Below, piece after piece: positions 21,930-31,771 of a stretch of DNA of 64,000 nucleotides. This stretch comes from Pseudomonas sp. PA27(2017) (GTDB lineage Bacteria > Pseudomonadota > Gammaproteobacteria > Pseudomonadales > Pseudomonadaceae). The stretch lies in assembly GCF_001945445.1 (NCBI RefSeq), contig NZ_MSXW01000002.1, positions 124,001-188,000 of the forward strand, given 5' to 3'. Within the stretch, counting starts at the first letter, position 1, and every line of letters starts with the position of its first letter. Under the pieces are notes generated by a model, which saw only the letters and a program-made list of their open reading frames with translations, did no database searches and had not been told where the DNA came from. Both the position numbers and the translations under genes were made by a program.

Positions 21930-23243
21930 ATGACTTCCCTGAAAAGCCAGGACGTGCTCGCCCTGGGGTTCATGACGTTCGCCCTGTTCGTCGGGGCCGG
22001 CAACATCATTTTTCCGCCTATCGTCGGTCTGCAGGCCGGGCCGCATGTCTGGCTGGCTGCATTGGGCTTTTTGATCACCGCCGTGGGGCTGCCGGTCATT
22101 ACCCTGGTCGCGCTGGCCAAGGTCGGCGGCGCCATGGACGCCCTCAGCACGCCCATCGGGCGCGCCGCTGGTGTGCTGCTGGGCGTGGTCTGCTACCTGG
22201 CGGTCGGCCCGCTGTTCGCCACTCCGCGCACCGCCACGGTGTCGTTCGAAGTGGGCCTGGCACCGCTGACCGGTGAGAGCCCGCTGGCACTGTTCATCTA
22301 CAGCCTGGTGTACTTCGCCATCGTGCTGGGTGTGTCGCTCTATCCGGGCCGACTGCTCGATACGGTCGGCCGGGTGCTCGGGCCGATGAAGATTCTCGCG
22401 CTGCTGATCCTCGGTGGCACGGCGTTCGTGCTGACGCCCGATGGCGTGGGTTCGGCGACGCCGGCCTACCAGGCTGCGCCATTCTCCCAGGGCTTCATCA
22501 ATGGTTACCTGACCATGGATACGCTGGGCGCATTGGTGTTCGGCATCGTGATCGTCAACGCCATCCGCTCGCGCGGCGTCACGTCACCGCAGCTGATCAC
22601 CCGTTATGCGATCATCGCCGGGCTGATTGCCGGCGTAGGCCTAGCGCTGGTGTACATCAGCCTGTTCCGCCTCGGTGCCGGCAGCCATGCCATTGCCGAA
22701 GGCGCCACCAACGGTGCGGCCGTGCTGCATGCCTATGTGCAGCACACTTTCGGCGGCCTGGGCAGCGGCTTCCTGGCAGTGCTGATTTCCCTGGCATGCC
22801 TGGTCACCGCGGTCGGCCTGACCTGCGCCTGCGCGGAGTATTTCAGCCGTCTGGTGCCGCTGTCCTACCGCAGTCTGGTGATCATCCTGGCAGCGTTCTC
22901 GCTGTTGGTATCGAACCTGGGTCTGACCAAGCTGATCCAGATTTCCGTGCCGGTGCTCACGGCGATCTACCCGCCGTGCATCGTACTGATCGCGCTGAGC
23001 TTCTGCTGGGGGCTGTGGAACGCGGCCGCGCGCGTTGTTGGCCCGGTGATGCTGGTAGCGACGCTGTTCGGTATCGTCGATGGCTTGAAAGCAGCGGGCC
23101 TGGACGGCTGGCTACCAGGTTGGCTGACCAGCCTGCCGCTGGCCGAGCAGGGCCTGGCTTGGCTGTTGCCCTCGGCGCTGATGCTGGCGCTCGCCAGCGG
23201 CTACGACTGGTTGCGCGGCAAGCCCCAGCAAGTCATGGCCTAG
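21930..23243 (+). CDS. brnQ: Branched-chain amino acid carrier (LIVCS family)
   Basis: A 437-residue inner-membrane protein that imports leucine, isoleucine and valine with a cation. Twelve hydrophobic segments can be traced. The family's start [20 protein letters not shown] and the segment [19 protein letters not shown] are unmistakable. In Pseudomonas it is called braB or braZ as well as brnQ. It is followed 17 bases later by a strong hairpin terminator, so it is probably a single-gene unit. No clear ribosome site is seen before ATG 21930; the next in-frame methionine (LGFMTF) would cut into the first helix, so the given start is kept. Confidence 0.95.
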   Translation: MTSLKSQDVLALGFMTFALFVGAGNIIFPPIVGLQAGPHVWLAALGFLITAVGLPVITLVALAKVGGAMDALSTPIGRAAGVLLGVVCYLAVGPLFATPRTATVSFEVGLAPLTGESPLALFIYSLVYFAIVLGVSLYPGRLLDTVGRVLGPMKILALLILGGTAFVLTPDGVGSATPAYQAAPFSQGFINGYLTMDTLGALVFGIVIVNAIRSRGVTSPQLITRYAIIAGLIAGVGLALVYISLFRLGAGSHAIAEGATNGAAVLHAYVQHTFGGLGSGFLAVLISLACLVTAVGLTCACAEYFSRLVPLSYRSLVIILAAFSLLVSNLGLTKLIQISVPVLTAIYPPCIVLIALSFCWGLWNAAARVVGPVMLVATLFGIVDGLKAAGLDGWLPGWLTSLPLAEQGLAWLLPSALMLALASGYDWLRGKPQQVMA

Positions 23244-23260
23244 GCCTTAACGCGTGAACG

Positions 23261-23286
23261 AAAGCCGCTCCCTGGAGCGGCTTTTT
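23261..23286 (+). terminator. Rho-independent terminator after brnQ
   Basis: A GC-rich stem (AAAGCCGCTCC with GGAGCGGCTTTT) with a tiny loop runs straight into five T bases at 23282-23286. Confidence 0.9.
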
Positions 23287-23301
23287 GCTGTCTTGCGTGG
23301 C

Positions 23302-23307
23302 TATAAT
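23302..23307 (+). promoter_or_regulatory. Likely -10 element for the DUF599 gene
   Basis: A perfect TATAAT lies just after the brnQ terminator and 82 bases before the next start codon. I see no good -35 at the right distance, so the promoter may be weak or activator-dependent. Confidence 0.45.
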
Positions 23308-23388
23308 TCGCAGGCCTGCTGCCGTTTCCTCGCCACTCGAAGAGGAGGGCGCGATCACCGGCAGGCCCTCGCCCCACAAGGAATTTGC

Positions 23389-24123
23389 ATGTCCATCAGC
23401 GAAGACTATCTCCACCACTTGATTGCCGCCTGCTGGTTCGTTCTGTGCTGGGCGGGTTACACCCGTTATGCCCATGCCAAGGGCCGCACCACGCCATGCC
23501 TGGCCAGCGTACTGCACTTGTATCGCGAGGACTGGATGCGGCGCATGTTGCTGCGCGAGAACCGCATCGCCGATGCCAACGTGATCGGCAACCTGGAACG
23601 CAATGCCTCGTTCTTCGCATCCAGTACGCTGATCATTCTGGCCGGTATCCTCACCGTACTTGGCGCCTCGGATCGCGCGGTGTCACTACTCGCCGACCTG
23701 CCGTTCGTGCAGTCGGCCAGCCGTGGCATCTCCGAGGTCAAGCTGCTGTGCCTGGGCGTGGTGTTCGTCTACGCCTTCTTCACGTTCAGCTGGTGCATGC
23801 GCCAGTACAACTTTGCCGCCGTGCTGGTGGGCTCGGCACCGATGATCGGTGAGCGTCACGTTACCGAGCAGGAACGCAAGGCGTTCGCCGAGCGCACTGC
23901 GCGCGTCATCTCGATGGCGGCCAACCAGTTCAACTATGGCTTGCGCGCCTATTATTTCGGCATGGCCACCCTGGCGTGGTTCATCAACCCCTGGTTCTTC
24001 ATGATGGTGAGCGCAGGGGTCGTGGTGGTGTTGTACCGCCGCGAATTTCATTCGGATGTACTGGAAGTCATGGTGTACACACAAACGCCGACCTTCGAGC
24101 CGGCCAAGGAGAAGAGCGAGTGA
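23389..24123 (+). CDS. DUF599 membrane protein
   Basis: A 244-residue inner-membrane protein of the DUF599 family; no biochemical role is known to me. There are four clear hydrophobic helices: near residue 10-25, 70-85 (STLIILAGILTVLGA), 115-135 (LLCLGVVFVYAFFTFSW) and 190-220. The conserved segment NQFNYGLRAYYFG typical of the family is present. The start is chosen from AAGGAA at 23379-23384 ahead of ATG 23389; the frame is open further upstream but that part overlaps the brnQ terminator. Its stop overlaps the start of the MAPEG gene by four bases (GTGA), so the two are probably translated together. Confidence 0.85.
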   Translation: MSISEDYLHHLIAACWFVLCWAGYTRYAHAKGRTTPCLASVLHLYREDWMRRMLLRENRIADANVIGNLERNASFFASSTLIILAGILTVLGASDRAVSLLADLPFVQSASRGISEVKLLCLGVVFVYAFFTFSWCMRQYNFAAVLVGSAPMIGERHVTEQERKAFAERTARVISMAANQFNYGLRAYYFGMATLAWFINPWFFMMVSAGVVVVLYRREFHSDVLEVMVYTQTPTFEPAKEKSE

Positions 24124-24512
24124 GCATTCCATTCTGGTGCATCTTCATCAGCGCCTTGCTGATTTTCATCGCTAAAGCGCCGGTAGCCAGGGCGATGAAG
24201 CAGGAGGGCGGCACGTACGACAATCACCATCCGCGGGCTCAGCAGGCGCGCTTGACCGGTTTCGGTGCGCGGGCATTGGCGGCGCATCAGAACAGCTTCG
24301 AAGCCTTTCCGCTGTTCGCGGTGGGCGTGCTGATGGCGCACGTCACCCAGAGCAGTGGCTGGCTGGTCGATTGGCTGGCGGTGATCTTCGTGATCGCGCG
24401 GGTTCTGTATCTGATCTTCTACTGGGCCGATCTGCACTGGCAGCGCAGCCTGGTATGGGCGATAGGGATGGGATGTACGCTGTTGCTGATGCTGACACCG
24501 GCGATGCGTTGA
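24120..24512 (+). CDS. MAPEG family membrane protein
   Basis: A 130-residue protein with four hydrophobic helices, of the MAPEG group (membrane-associated proteins in eicosanoid and glutathione metabolism). The region with HHPRAQQARLTGFGARALAA and HQNSFEAFPLFAVGV carries the family's Asn, Glu and Phe pattern. Bacterial members are small trimeric membrane proteins, some with glutathione-dependent activity; the substrate here is unknown. Start is GTG 24120, overlapping the DUF599 stop, with AAGGAGAAGAG just upstream. Confidence 0.85.
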   Translation: MSIPFWCIFISALLIFIAKAPVARAMKQEGGTYDNHHPRAQQARLTGFGARALAAHQNSFEAFPLFAVGVLMAHVTQSSGWLVDWLAVIFVIARVLYLIFYWADLHWQRSLVWAIGMGCTLLLMLTPAMR

Positions 24513-24538
24513 ACCAGACGGGAGCAGGGGGGAAGGGC

Positions 24539-24564
24539 GTTACCCGCAGCGGACTGCGGGTAAC
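24539..24564. terminator. Hairpin between convergent genes
   Basis: An 11-base perfect stem (GTTACCCGCAG with CTGCGGGTAAC) and a four-base loop sit between the MAPEG gene and the leftward lipoprotein gene. There is no real T-run on either side, so termination strength is uncertain. Confidence 0.65.
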
Positions 24565-24578
24565 GTGAAACTGTCAGC

Positions 24579-24872
24579 TTATTGCTGCTTTGGCGCGTCA
24601 GTCGCGGCTGGTTCTGCAGGGGCTGCAGGCTCGGCCGGGGCAGTGGCTGGTGGAGTCTGAGCTTCTTCCTGTTGCTCTTTGGCGGCTTCTTGAGCGGCCT
24701 CTGCTTCTTTCTGTGCAGCTTCGTTGCTTTCTTTAGCAGCGTCGTTCATCGACTCTTGAGCTTCAGTACGGGCTTCCTGAGCATCTTGAGCTTTGTTTTC
24801 GGACGGCTTGTCACAGGCCGCAAGGCCCAGCGTGGCAGCCAGCATGAAGGCGTAAGCGACTGATTTTTGCAT
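24579..24872 (-). CDS. Small Ala/Glu/Gln-rich lipoprotein
   Basis: 97 residues. The N-terminus is a signal peptide ending in the lipobox L-A-A-C at residues 17-20, so the protein should be lipid-anchored. The rest is low complexity: a helical Ala-Glu-Gln-Lys stretch (about 25-72) that could form a coiled coil, then a Pro-Ala tail. It resembles small envelope-associated lipoproteins of Pseudomonas without a known role. AAGGAG ten bases before ATG 24872 supports the start over the longer frame. Confidence 0.8.
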   Translation of the reverse strand: MQKSVAYAFMLAATLGLAACDKPSENKAQDAQEARTEAQESMNDAAKESNEAAQKEAEAAQEAAKEQQEEAQTPPATAPAEPAAPAEPAATDAPKQQ

Positions 24873-25115
24873 GGTGGTGTTTCTCCTTTGGGTAAAGACC
24901 ATTACCGTTTTTCGAGGCGTCGAGGGCACGATAAGTTCACTGCCTTTGCGTCGATGCGCTTTTTTGCTTCATCCAAGCAGGCGCAAGCACCAATCCAGGG
25001 CCTGCCACGAAAAGCGAAAAGGCTCGACGCGTCGATGGAACCCGAGTGCGGCGATCATTATCGTTGCGCTCTTTGCGCGGTTGATCGACGCCGGTTACTG
25101 ATCTAAGGAAATCGA

Positions 25116-26357
25116 ATGGATGCGTTGTTGATCTTGGGCGGCCTGCTGCTGATCCTCGTCGGCCTGGTGCTGTTGGTGATGCGCGGTTTCGCCACCAGCC
25201 TGCTGTGGGGGTGGGCCTGCCTGTTGCCGCCGTTGACGCTGCTGTTCATCGTGCGGCACTGGCGACGTGCCAAGCATGCACTGGGTTGCTGCGCTTTGGG
25301 CATGATCCCGCTGATCGTCGGGCTTGCGGTGATGGCCGGGCAGGATCCGCAACGCCTGGAGGCGATCATCGGACTGCAGTGGCTCAAGCCCGAGCAGCCA
25401 GCCGCCGGCGAACTGAATATCCAGCTGCACGGTCAGCTCAACGGCGAGCCCTTCACGCCCCAGGAAGGCGAACTGGTCGATGGCGTGCTCAGCCTGCGTG
25501 AAGGCCAGGATTTTTTCGCGCGTCGCGAGCTCAGTATTCGCGGCCTGCCGGTCGGCGTCGATGGTTTGCGCCTGGATGTGCTGCCCGATGATCCCGGGCA
25601 ACTGCCGGAAATCGAATTGAGCTGGTTGTTGCCCGATCAGGATCTGCCCGAAGCACGTCAGCTCAAGGGCGGCTATACGCTGCATCTGGACCTGCACCCC
25701 GAGCAACCGAACCGCCTGGTAGGTGAATTTCACCTGGTGCTGCCGGCGCAGTTCCAGACCACTCTGACCGGCAAAGTCGAGCTGTTTCGCAACGGCTTGC
25801 GCTACCAGCAAGGCCAGGTCGACCGTACTGTGGATTCACGCGACACCCTGGCTTACCTGATCACCGATTACCTGCAGCGGCGCTTCGCCACCCGTGACGT
25901 CCAGCTCGCGCCGTTGCCGCTGCACGACGTGACCACCGGCAATCTGGCGCTCGACGTACAGGCGCGCGTGGGCGGCCAGGAACAGCGCGTTCCGGTGCGC
26001 TTGAGCAAACATCCGCAACTTGGCTGGCGAATCGACGATGACCGTTTCCCGGAATTGCCAGAGGCATCCGAGGCTGCGCCGATCGCCGCCGCGCCCAAGG
26101 CTGCGGTAAACGCACCATCGGCGCAGCCGGATCCTCGCCAGGAGCTGACTCTGGCGCGGTTGCTCGCCGAGCCGCAGCACTACGTCAACCAGCCCATGCG
26201 CCTGTTCAGCGAAAAGGGCACGGCGGTTCAGGGCCAGTTCGCCGGTATCGACGAACAGGGCCAGCTGGTGCTGCGTCAACGCCTGAATGGTTCGGGCGAA
26301 GCACGCTTCACCCTGTTGCCGGCCAATGTCGTGCACGTGGAGCGCGTCGACGAATGA
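25116..26357 (+). CDS. Membrane-anchored protein of unknown function
   Basis: 413 residues, family not recognised with confidence. Two or three hydrophobic helices fill the first 75 residues; one is ILGGLLLILVGLVLLV. The rest is soluble, and after the last helix is probably periplasmic. Residues about 95-300 are rich in beta-type patterns. A Pro-Ala linker lies near 325-345. A short C-terminal domain (LARLLAEPQHYVNQPMRLFS onward) resembles a small SH3-like or OB-like barrel. TAAGGAA precedes ATG 25116. The gene lies 80 bases before htpG, but htpG has its own heat-shock promoter. Confidence 0.75.
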   Translation: MDALLILGGLLLILVGLVLLVMRGFATSLLWGWACLLPPLTLLFIVRHWRRAKHALGCCALGMIPLIVGLAVMAGQDPQRLEAIIGLQWLKPEQPAAGELNIQLHGQLNGEPFTPQEGELVDGVLSLREGQDFFARRELSIRGLPVGVDGLRLDVLPDDPGQLPEIELSWLLPDQDLPEARQLKGGYTLHLDLHPEQPNRLVGEFHLVLPAQFQTTLTGKVELFRNGLRYQQGQVDRTVDSRDTLAYLITDYLQRRFATRDVQLAPLPLHDVTTGNLALDVQARVGGQEQRVPVRLSKHPQLGWRIDDDRFPELPEASEAAPIAAAPKAAVNAPSAQPDPRQELTLARLLAEPQHYVNQPMRLFSEKGTAVQGQFAGIDEQGQLVLRQRLNGSGEARFTLLPANVVHVERVDE

Positions 26358-26385
26358 CTTGAATTTTTCCACGCCGCCCCCACCT
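26358..26385 (+). promoter_or_regulatory. Sigma-32 heat-shock promoter of htpG
   Basis: CTTGAAT at 26358-26364 and CCCCACCT at 26378-26385 are separated by 13 bases. The consensus for RpoH promoters is CTTGAAA, 13-14 bases, CCCCATNT, so both boxes match with one mismatch each. The first box overlaps the stop of the upstream gene. Transcription should start near 26392, 46 bases before htpG. Confidence 0.85.
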
Positions 26386-26437
26386 GATGGTCATCCGCCG
26401 TACCGCGGCTTAGCCATCAATGTGGAGTTAGATGACC

Positions 26438-28342
26438 ATGAGTGTGGAAACTCAAAAAGAAACCCTGGGCTTCCAGACAGAGGTGAAGCAGCTGCTGCAC
26501 CTCATGATTCACTCGCTGTATTCCAACAAGGAAATCTTCCTGCGCGAGTTGATCTCCAACGCATCGGACGCCGTCGACAAGCTGCGTTTCGAAGCGCTGG
26601 CCAAGCCCGAACTGCTCGAGGGCGGTTCGGAGCTTAAGATCCGTGTGAGCTTCGATAAGGACGCCAAGACCGTCACCCTCGAAGACAACGGCATCGGCAT
26701 GAGCCGCGAAGAGACCATCGCGCACCTGGGCACCATCGCCAAGTCGGGCACCGCCGATTTCCTGAAGAACCTCTCCGGTGATCAGAAGAAGGATTCGAGC
26801 CTGATCGGCCAGTTCGGCGTGGGCTTCTATTCGGCCTTCATCGTCGCCGACAAGGTCGAAGTGTTCACCCGTCGCGCAGGCCTGGCCGCCGGCGAAGGCG
26901 TGCACTGGGCCTCGAAGGGCGAAGGCGAGTTCGAGATCGCCACCGTCGAGAAAGCCGAGCGCGGCACCCGTATCGTCCTGCACCTGAAGAGCGGCGAAGA
27001 AGAGTTCGCCGATGGCTGGCGCCTGCGCAACGTCATCAAGAAGTACTCCGACCATATCGGCTTGCCGATCGAGCTGCCGAAAGAATTCCACGGCGAAGAG
27101 AAGGACAAGCCCGCCGAGCCGGAGTGGGAGGTGGTCAACCGCGCCAGCGCGCTCTGGACGCGCCCGCGCACCGAGGTCACCGACGAGCAGTATCAGGAGT
27201 TCTACAAGCACGTCTCCCACGACTACGACAATCCACTGAGCTGGAGCCACAACAAGGTCGAAGGCAAGCTGGAGTACACCTCCCTGCTGTACGTGCCGGG
27301 CCGCGCACCGTTCGACCTGTACCAGCGTGAAGCGCCGCGCGGCCTGAAGCTATATGTGCAGCGCGTGTTCATCATGGACCAGGCCGACGAGTTCCTGCCG
27401 CTGTATCTGCGCTTCATCAAGGGCGTGGTCGACTCCAACGACCTGTCGCTGAACGTTTCGCGCGAAATCCTGCAAAAGGATCCGGTGATCGACTCCATGA
27501 AGTCGGCGCTGACCAAGCGCGTGCTCGACATGCTGGAGAAACTCGCCAAGAACGAGCCCGAGCAGTACAAGACCTTCTGGAAGAACTTCGGTCAGGTCCT
27601 CAAGGAAGGCCCGGCGGAAGACTTCGCCAACAAGGAAAAAATCGCCGGGCTGCTGCGTTTCGCCTCGACCGCCGAAGGCGAGGGCGAGCAGGTGGTTTCC
27701 CTGGGCGATTACGTCAGCCGCCTGAAAGAAGGCCAGGACAAGATCTACTTCCTCACCGGCGAATCCTACGCGCAGGTCAAGAACAGCCCGCACCTGGAGG
27801 TCTTCCGCAAGAAAGGCATCGAAGTGCTGCTGCTCACCGACCGCATCGACGAGTGGCTGATGAGCTACCTCACCGAGTTTGACGGCAAGTCGTTCATCGA
27901 CGTGGCGCGGGGTGATCTGGATCTGGGCTCGCTGGACTCGGAAGAAGACAAGAAGGCCCAGGAGGAAGTCGCCAAGAGCAAGGAAGGCCTGGTCGAACGC
28001 CTGAAAACCGCCCTGGGCGAGCAGGTCGCCGAGGTTCGCGTTTCCCATCGTCTGACCGATTCGCCGGCCATTCTGGCCATCGGCGAACAGGACCTGGGCC
28101 TGCAGATGCGCCAGATCCTCGAGGCCAGCGGGCAGAAGGTGCCGGATTCGAAGCCGATCTTCGAATTCAACCCCAGCCATCCGCTGATCGAGAAGCTGGA
28201 CGCCGAGCCGGACGAAGATCGTTTCGGCGACCTGTCGCACATCCTCTTCGACCAGGCGGCCCTGGCAGCAGGCGATAGCCTGAAGGATCCGGCCGCCTAT
28301 GTGCAGCGCCTGAACAAGCTGCTGGTCGAACTATCAGCCTGA
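26438..28342 (+). CDS. htpG: Chaperone HtpG (Hsp90)
   Basis: ATP-dependent cytosolic chaperone of the Hsp90 family, 634 residues from this start. The ATP-binding domain shows [20 protein letters not shown] with the catalytic Glu, the motif DNGIGMS, and GQFGVGFYS. The middle domain holds the motif [10 protein letters not shown] and [18 protein letters not shown]. The C-terminal dimerisation part ends [18 protein letters not shown] methionine two codons upstream (26432) is also possible, but GGAG at 26426-26429 is better spaced for 26438, giving [13 protein letters not shown] as in other Pseudomonas HtpG proteins. It should be induced by heat through the sigma-32 promoter just upstream. Confidence 0.97.
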   Translation: MSVETQKETLGFQTEVKQLLHLMIHSLYSNKEIFLRELISNASDAVDKLRFEALAKPELLEGGSELKIRVSFDKDAKTVTLEDNGIGMSREETIAHLGTIAKSGTADFLKNLSGDQKKDSSLIGQFGVGFYSAFIVADKVEVFTRRAGLAAGEGVHWASKGEGEFEIATVEKAERGTRIVLHLKSGEEEFADGWRLRNVIKKYSDHIGLPIELPKEFHGEEKDKPAEPEWEVVNRASALWTRPRTEVTDEQYQEFYKHVSHDYDNPLSWSHNKVEGKLEYTSLLYVPGRAPFDLYQREAPRGLKLYVQRVFIMDQADEFLPLYLRFIKGVVDSNDLSLNVSREILQKDPVIDSMKSALTKRVLDMLEKLAKNEPEQYKTFWKNFGQVLKEGPAEDFANKEKIAGLLRFASTAEGEGEQVVSLGDYVSRLKEGQDKIYFLTGESYAQVKNSPHLEVFRKKGIEVLLLTDRIDEWLMSYLTEFDGKSFIDVARGDLDLGSLDSEEDKKAQEEVAKSKEGLVERLKTALGEQVAEVRVSHRLTDSPAILAIGEQDLGLQMRQILEASGQKVPDSKPIFEFNPSHPLIEKLDAEPDEDRFGDLSHILFDQAALAAGDSLKDPAAYVQRLNKLLVELSA

Positions 28343-28363
28343 TCATTCAGCCGTAACCCAAAA

Positions 28364-28389
28364 GCGCCGCTCGATTGAGCGGCGTTTTT
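28364..28389 (+). terminator. Rho-independent terminator after htpG
   Basis: Stem CGCCGCTC (28365-28372) pairs with GAGCGGCG (28377-28384) around a four-base loop and is followed by five T bases. Confidence 0.92.
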
Positions 28390-28512
28390 GTATCTGCAGC
28401 CTGGTTCTTTCGATTCGGTAGCCTGGGTATCGCGATGCTCAACCCAGGCTACGCCGTCAGGCGCGGTGCACATATGGGTGTGCAGGACATGCCGAGAGGC
28501 ACGCTGCAAAAA

Positions 28513-28582
28513 TGTGGGAGCGGCTTCAGCCGCGATAAGCCTTGCGTTCGCCGATAGCCTCGCGGCTAAAGCCGCTCCCACA
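28513..28582. repeat. REPIN: paired REP palindromes
   Basis: Two inverted copies of the Pseudomonas REP core face each other. The left copy (28513-28535, TGTGGGAGCGGCTT...GCGA) and the right copy (28560-28582, TCGCGG...CTCCCACA) are about 95% complementary and separated by 24 bases. Such doublets are moved by RAYT transposases encoded elsewhere. It fills most of the 266-base space between the htpG terminator and the terminator of the next gene, where no coding frame is convincing. Confidence 0.88.
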
Positions 28583-28655
28583 GGGGGAAATCCGTTATCG
28601 GCTACCACCGGTGGGTCCGCAGGCTGCAACCTGCGACGCTACTATCAGCCCATAC

Positions 28656-28689
28656 AAAAAGCCCCGCCATCCAGCGGATGACGGGGCTT
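28656..28689 (-). terminator. Rho-independent terminator of the ABC-F gene
   Basis: Read on the minus strand, a stem of 12 pairs with one mismatch (AAGCCCCG and CATC arms) is followed by five T bases at 28656-28660. It lies 22 bases after the stop of the leftward gene. Confidence 0.88.
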
Positions 28690-28711
28690 CTGGTCACACT
28701 GGCTCAGTCGA

Positions 28712-30298
28712 TCAAACGATGATGCCCTGGCTGCGCAGGTAGTCGTCGTAGGTACCGCTGAAGTCGGTCACGCCGTTGTCCGACAGTTCGATGATACGCG
28801 TGGCCAGGGAACCGACGAACTCACGGTCGTGGCTGACGAAGATCAGCGTGCCCGGGTAGTTTTCCAGCGCCAGGTTGAGCGCTTCGATGGATTCCATATC
28901 CAGGTGGTTGGTCGGTTCGTCCATCACCAGTACGTTGGGTTTCTGCAGGATCAGCTTGCCGAACAGCATGCGGCCCTGTTCACCACCGGAGATGACCTTC
29001 ACCGACTTGAGAATTTCGTCGTTGGAGAACAGCATGCGGCCCAGGGTGCCGCGAATGACCTGCTCACCGGTGGTCCATTGGCCCATCCAGTCGAACAGGC
29101 TCACGTCGTCCTCGAAGTCGTGGGCGTGATCCTGGGCGTAGTAGCCGACTTCGGCGCTTTCCGTCCATTTCACCGCACCGGCATCCGGTTTCATTTCGCC
29201 AACCAGAGTGCGCAGCAGGGTAGTCTTGCCGATCCCGTTGGGGCCGATGATCGCCACGCGCTCGCCAGCTTCGACGGTGAAGCTGAAGTTCTTGAACAGC
29301 ACCTTGTCATCGAACGCCTTGCTGAGCTTCTCGATGGTCACGGCCTGGCGGTGCAGCTTCTTGGTCTGCTCGAAGCGAATGAACGGGCTGACGCGACTCG
29401 ACGGCTTGACCTCGGCCAGCTGGATCTTGTCGATCTGCTTGGCGCGGCTGGTTGCCTGCTTGGCCTTCGAGGCGTTCGCCGAGAAGCGGCTGACGAAGCT
29501 TTGCAGCTCGGAGATCTGCGCCTTCTTCTTGGCGTTGTCGGCCAGCAGCTGCTCGCGTGACTGGGTCGCGGCGGTCATGTACTCGTCGTAGTTGCCTGGG
29601 AAGAGGCGCAGTTCGCCGTAATCCAGGTCAGCCATGTGGGTACAGACCGAGTTCAGGAAGTGACGATCGTGGGAAATGATGATCATGGTGCTGTTGCGCG
29701 CTGTGAGGATCGTTTCCAGCCAACGGATGGTGTTGATATCCAGGTGGTTGGTCGGCTCGTCGAGCAGCAACACGTCCGGATCGGAGAACAGCGCCTGGGC
29801 CAGCAGCACCCGCAGCTTCCAGCCGGGCGCGACTTCGCTCATCGGACCAAAATGCTGTTCCAGCGGAATGCCCAGGCCCAGCAGCAGTTCGCCGGCGCGG
29901 GACTCGGCGGTGTAACCGTCCATCTCGGCGAACTCGCCCTCGAGTTCGCCGACTTTCATGCCGTCTTCTTCGCTCATTTCAGGCAGCGAGTAGATACGGT
30001 CGCGCTCGGCCTTGACCTTCCACAACTCCTCATGACCCATGATGACCGTGTCGATCACGTTGAATTCTTCGTAGGCGAACTGATCCTGGCGCAGCTTACC
30101 CAGGCGCACGTTCGGTTCGAGCATCACTTGGCCGCCGGATGGCTCGAGGTCGCCACCTAGAATCTTCATGAAGGTCGACTTGCCGCAGCCGTTGGCGCCG
30201 ATCAGGCCGTAGCGGTTGCCGTTGTTGAACTTGACGGAAACGTTCTCAAACAGCGGCTTGGCGCCGAACTGCATGGTGATATTAGCGGTGGAGATCAA
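28712..30298 (-). CDS. ybiT: ABC-F family ATPase, YbiT type
   Basis: A soluble protein with two ATPase domains and no membrane part; ABC-F proteins act on the ribosome. The 528 residues match the length of E. coli YbiT. Walker A motifs are GANGCGKST (about 36-44) and GPNGIGKTT (about 352-360). Signatures are [15 protein letters not shown] and [13 protein letters not shown]. Both Walker B motifs end in DEPTNHLD. The linker between the domains (PtIM region) carries [20 protein letters not shown] as in YbiT. The cellular role is translation-related but not settled. Its start faces the decayed island, which begins right upstream. Confidence 0.95.
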   Translation of the reverse strand: MISTANITMQFGAKPLFENVSVKFNNGNRYGLIGANGCGKSTFMKILGGDLEPSGGQVMLEPNVRLGKLRQDQFAYEEFNVIDTVIMGHEELWKVKAERDRIYSLPEMSEEDGMKVGELEGEFAEMDGYTAESRAGELLLGLGIPLEQHFGPMSEVAPGWKLRVLLAQALFSDPDVLLLDEPTNHLDINTIRWLETILTARNSTMIIISHDRHFLNSVCTHMADLDYGELRLFPGNYDEYMTAATQSREQLLADNAKKKAQISELQSFVSRFSANASKAKQATSRAKQIDKIQLAEVKPSSRVSPFIRFEQTKKLHRQAVTIEKLSKAFDDKVLFKNFSFTVEAGERVAIIGPNGIGKTTLLRTLVGEMKPDAGAVKWTESAEVGYYAQDHAHDFEDDVSLFDWMGQWTTGEQVIRGTLGRMLFSNDEILKSVKVISGGEQGRMLFGKLILQKPNVLVMDEPTNHLDMESIEALNLALENYPGTLIFVSHDREFVGSLATRIIELSDNGVTDFSGTYDDYLRSQGIIV

Positions 30299-30318
30299 AG
30301 TGCTTACCTATCAGTAAC

Positions 30319-30858
30319 TTAGCTGCGCGTTTCTTGAATCGATACCGATTTGATACCAATATCAAGCTTGCTCATCTCCCCCCAGTCCGAGGTTGAGTTG
30401 ATCCGGCGCGCATATGTGGAGAGCAGCATCTGCACGGAATGGCCGAGCTGCTGGGCGATAAAGGCGGGTTTCATGTCCGACATTAAGCAGATTGTCGCAT
30501 ACGTGTGACGGCAGTTATATGGCCGCCTGTAGCGAATGCCCAGGTCATTCAGGGTCGGGCGCCACTTGTAGTGGATATTGGAGGTTAGTCGAACGTATTC
30601 CTGGCCCTTCGACGGTGGAAATATGTAGTGCGTCGACTTGATACGCCCGATGCCGAGCAGGCGGCGATCAGCGTATGCCTTGGCGAACCACAGCGCTCTG
30701 AGAGCCCTCTGATTCAGCAGCACGAACCGTTCATGGCCCGTCTTCGTTCTCTCTTCTTCCTGGCCCAGCGCAACCGTGCGACGGAAGTGAGCGCTGCGCT
30801 GTCCCCAGTTGATGTCTTCTCACCTAAGCGCGAGCGCCTCTGAAATCCGGAGCCCTGA
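30319..30858 (-). pseudogene. Tyrosine recombinase (phage integrase), 5'-truncated, with in-frame stop
   Basis: Only the catalytic C-terminal part remains, about 179 codons. The first Arg motif [13 protein letters not shown] is followed by a TGA (30820-30822) exactly where the family has Trp (R-W-E-D-I-N-W). Reading then continues in the same frame through RRPYNCRHTYATI (His-x-x-Arg type box) and QLGHSVQMLLSTYARR with the nucleophile Tyr. The 5' half is missing and is replaced in frame by ndpA sequence. No start or ribosome site remains. It lies 20 bases upstream of the ABC-F gene, so the island probably entered here, although I see no tRNA or clear attachment repeat. Confidence 0.85.
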
Positions 30859-31677
30859 GAGCGTTCGCTTGTCCGCCGGTATCTCAGGCGACAGGCCGTA
30901 GTCCTTGTTGCGGATGTGGTCGTAGAAGGCCTTCGGGCGATCTTCATCCGGCACCTCGGACAGTTCGTCCAGGGTGATCGGCTCGCTTATCTTGGCCTGG
31001 GCGAGTGCATGCTCTTCCGGCAGATCCTCGGCTTCGACGAATCGCTGAAAGCCTTGAGCAGCGTTGGCGCGTCGATCCCTTCCTGACACCCAATGAAATC
31101 GTGGGAATAATCGCTCACCTTGCGGCCGTTCTTTCCCTTGATGAACGAAATGTACTGCTTCGATTGCTTGTTGTCGCGCCACTCGCTGAGGTTGATACGC
31201 GATGCCAGATGCAGTTGGCCCAGGTCGAGCTGCTTGGCTGGTACCGGCTGCAGCGAATCATCCAGAGCTACACCGTCGGCATGGTGGAGAAGGGCAATCG
31301 CGAGGTAGTCCGTCGTGCCCTGCTGGTAGTGGGCGAAGAACACTTAGCCACCGGTGGTGAGGTTCGATTCCTCCATCAGGTTGGCCAAGTGCACGGCCGC
31401 GTCAAGGCTGAAATCGATGAAAGACAACGACTGCTGCAGGTATTCGTTCAGCCAGCGGCTGAAGGGGTACGCGCCGGATTCTTCATGGAAGAAGCCCCAG
31501 GCTTTGCCCTGCCTGGCGTTGTAATTTTCGTTGAGGTCGGCCCAGCACGCCTTCAATTAGCTCGCCAGCAGGCCGCTCGGCTGGGGCGTGATGCAGCACC
31601 GCTGGGGTTCCGTCCGGTTTTTTGTCGATATGGTGAATAACGCGAATCGGCGTGGCGGATACCTCAGTTATGGGCAT
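30859..31677 (-). pseudogene. ndpA: Relic of ndpA/yejK nucleoid-associated protein gene
   Basis: Pieces in different frames together spell most of a NdpA/YejK protein: IDKKPDGTPAVL near the start, [66 protein letters not shown], then [20 protein letters not shown] and [10 protein letters not shown]. Damage I can place: an extra base in the C-run 31541-31543, an in-frame TAA at 31344-31346, and a lost base near 31040. After DKRTL (about 30859) the family's remaining C-terminus is absent and integrase sequence follows in the same frame. ATG 31677 is the old start. This looks like phage-carried or captured ndpA; a working copy would be expected elsewhere. Confidence 0.82.
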
Positions 31678-31771
31678 AGCTTCGCCGTCGGCTGCGGGGA
31701 CAGGCCGGTGGCGGATTGGTGTGGGTGGGCTATTACAGTTAACCGGCATGAGGCCGGATCTAGGAGGTGTG

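Noticed and set aside
25020..25060. GGAACC at 25038 as a second hrp box
   Set aside because: No CCACNNA follows at 15-17 bases.
28829..29560. A 243-codon plus-strand frame opposite the ABC-F gene
   Set aside because: The minus strand carries complete Walker and signature motifs; the plus frame has no recognisable features.
31345..31370. A stretch like a tRNA T-arm (GGTTCGATTCC)
   Set aside because: It lies inside the ndpA relic, encoding the EESNL part of that protein, and no acceptor, D or anticodon arms surround it.
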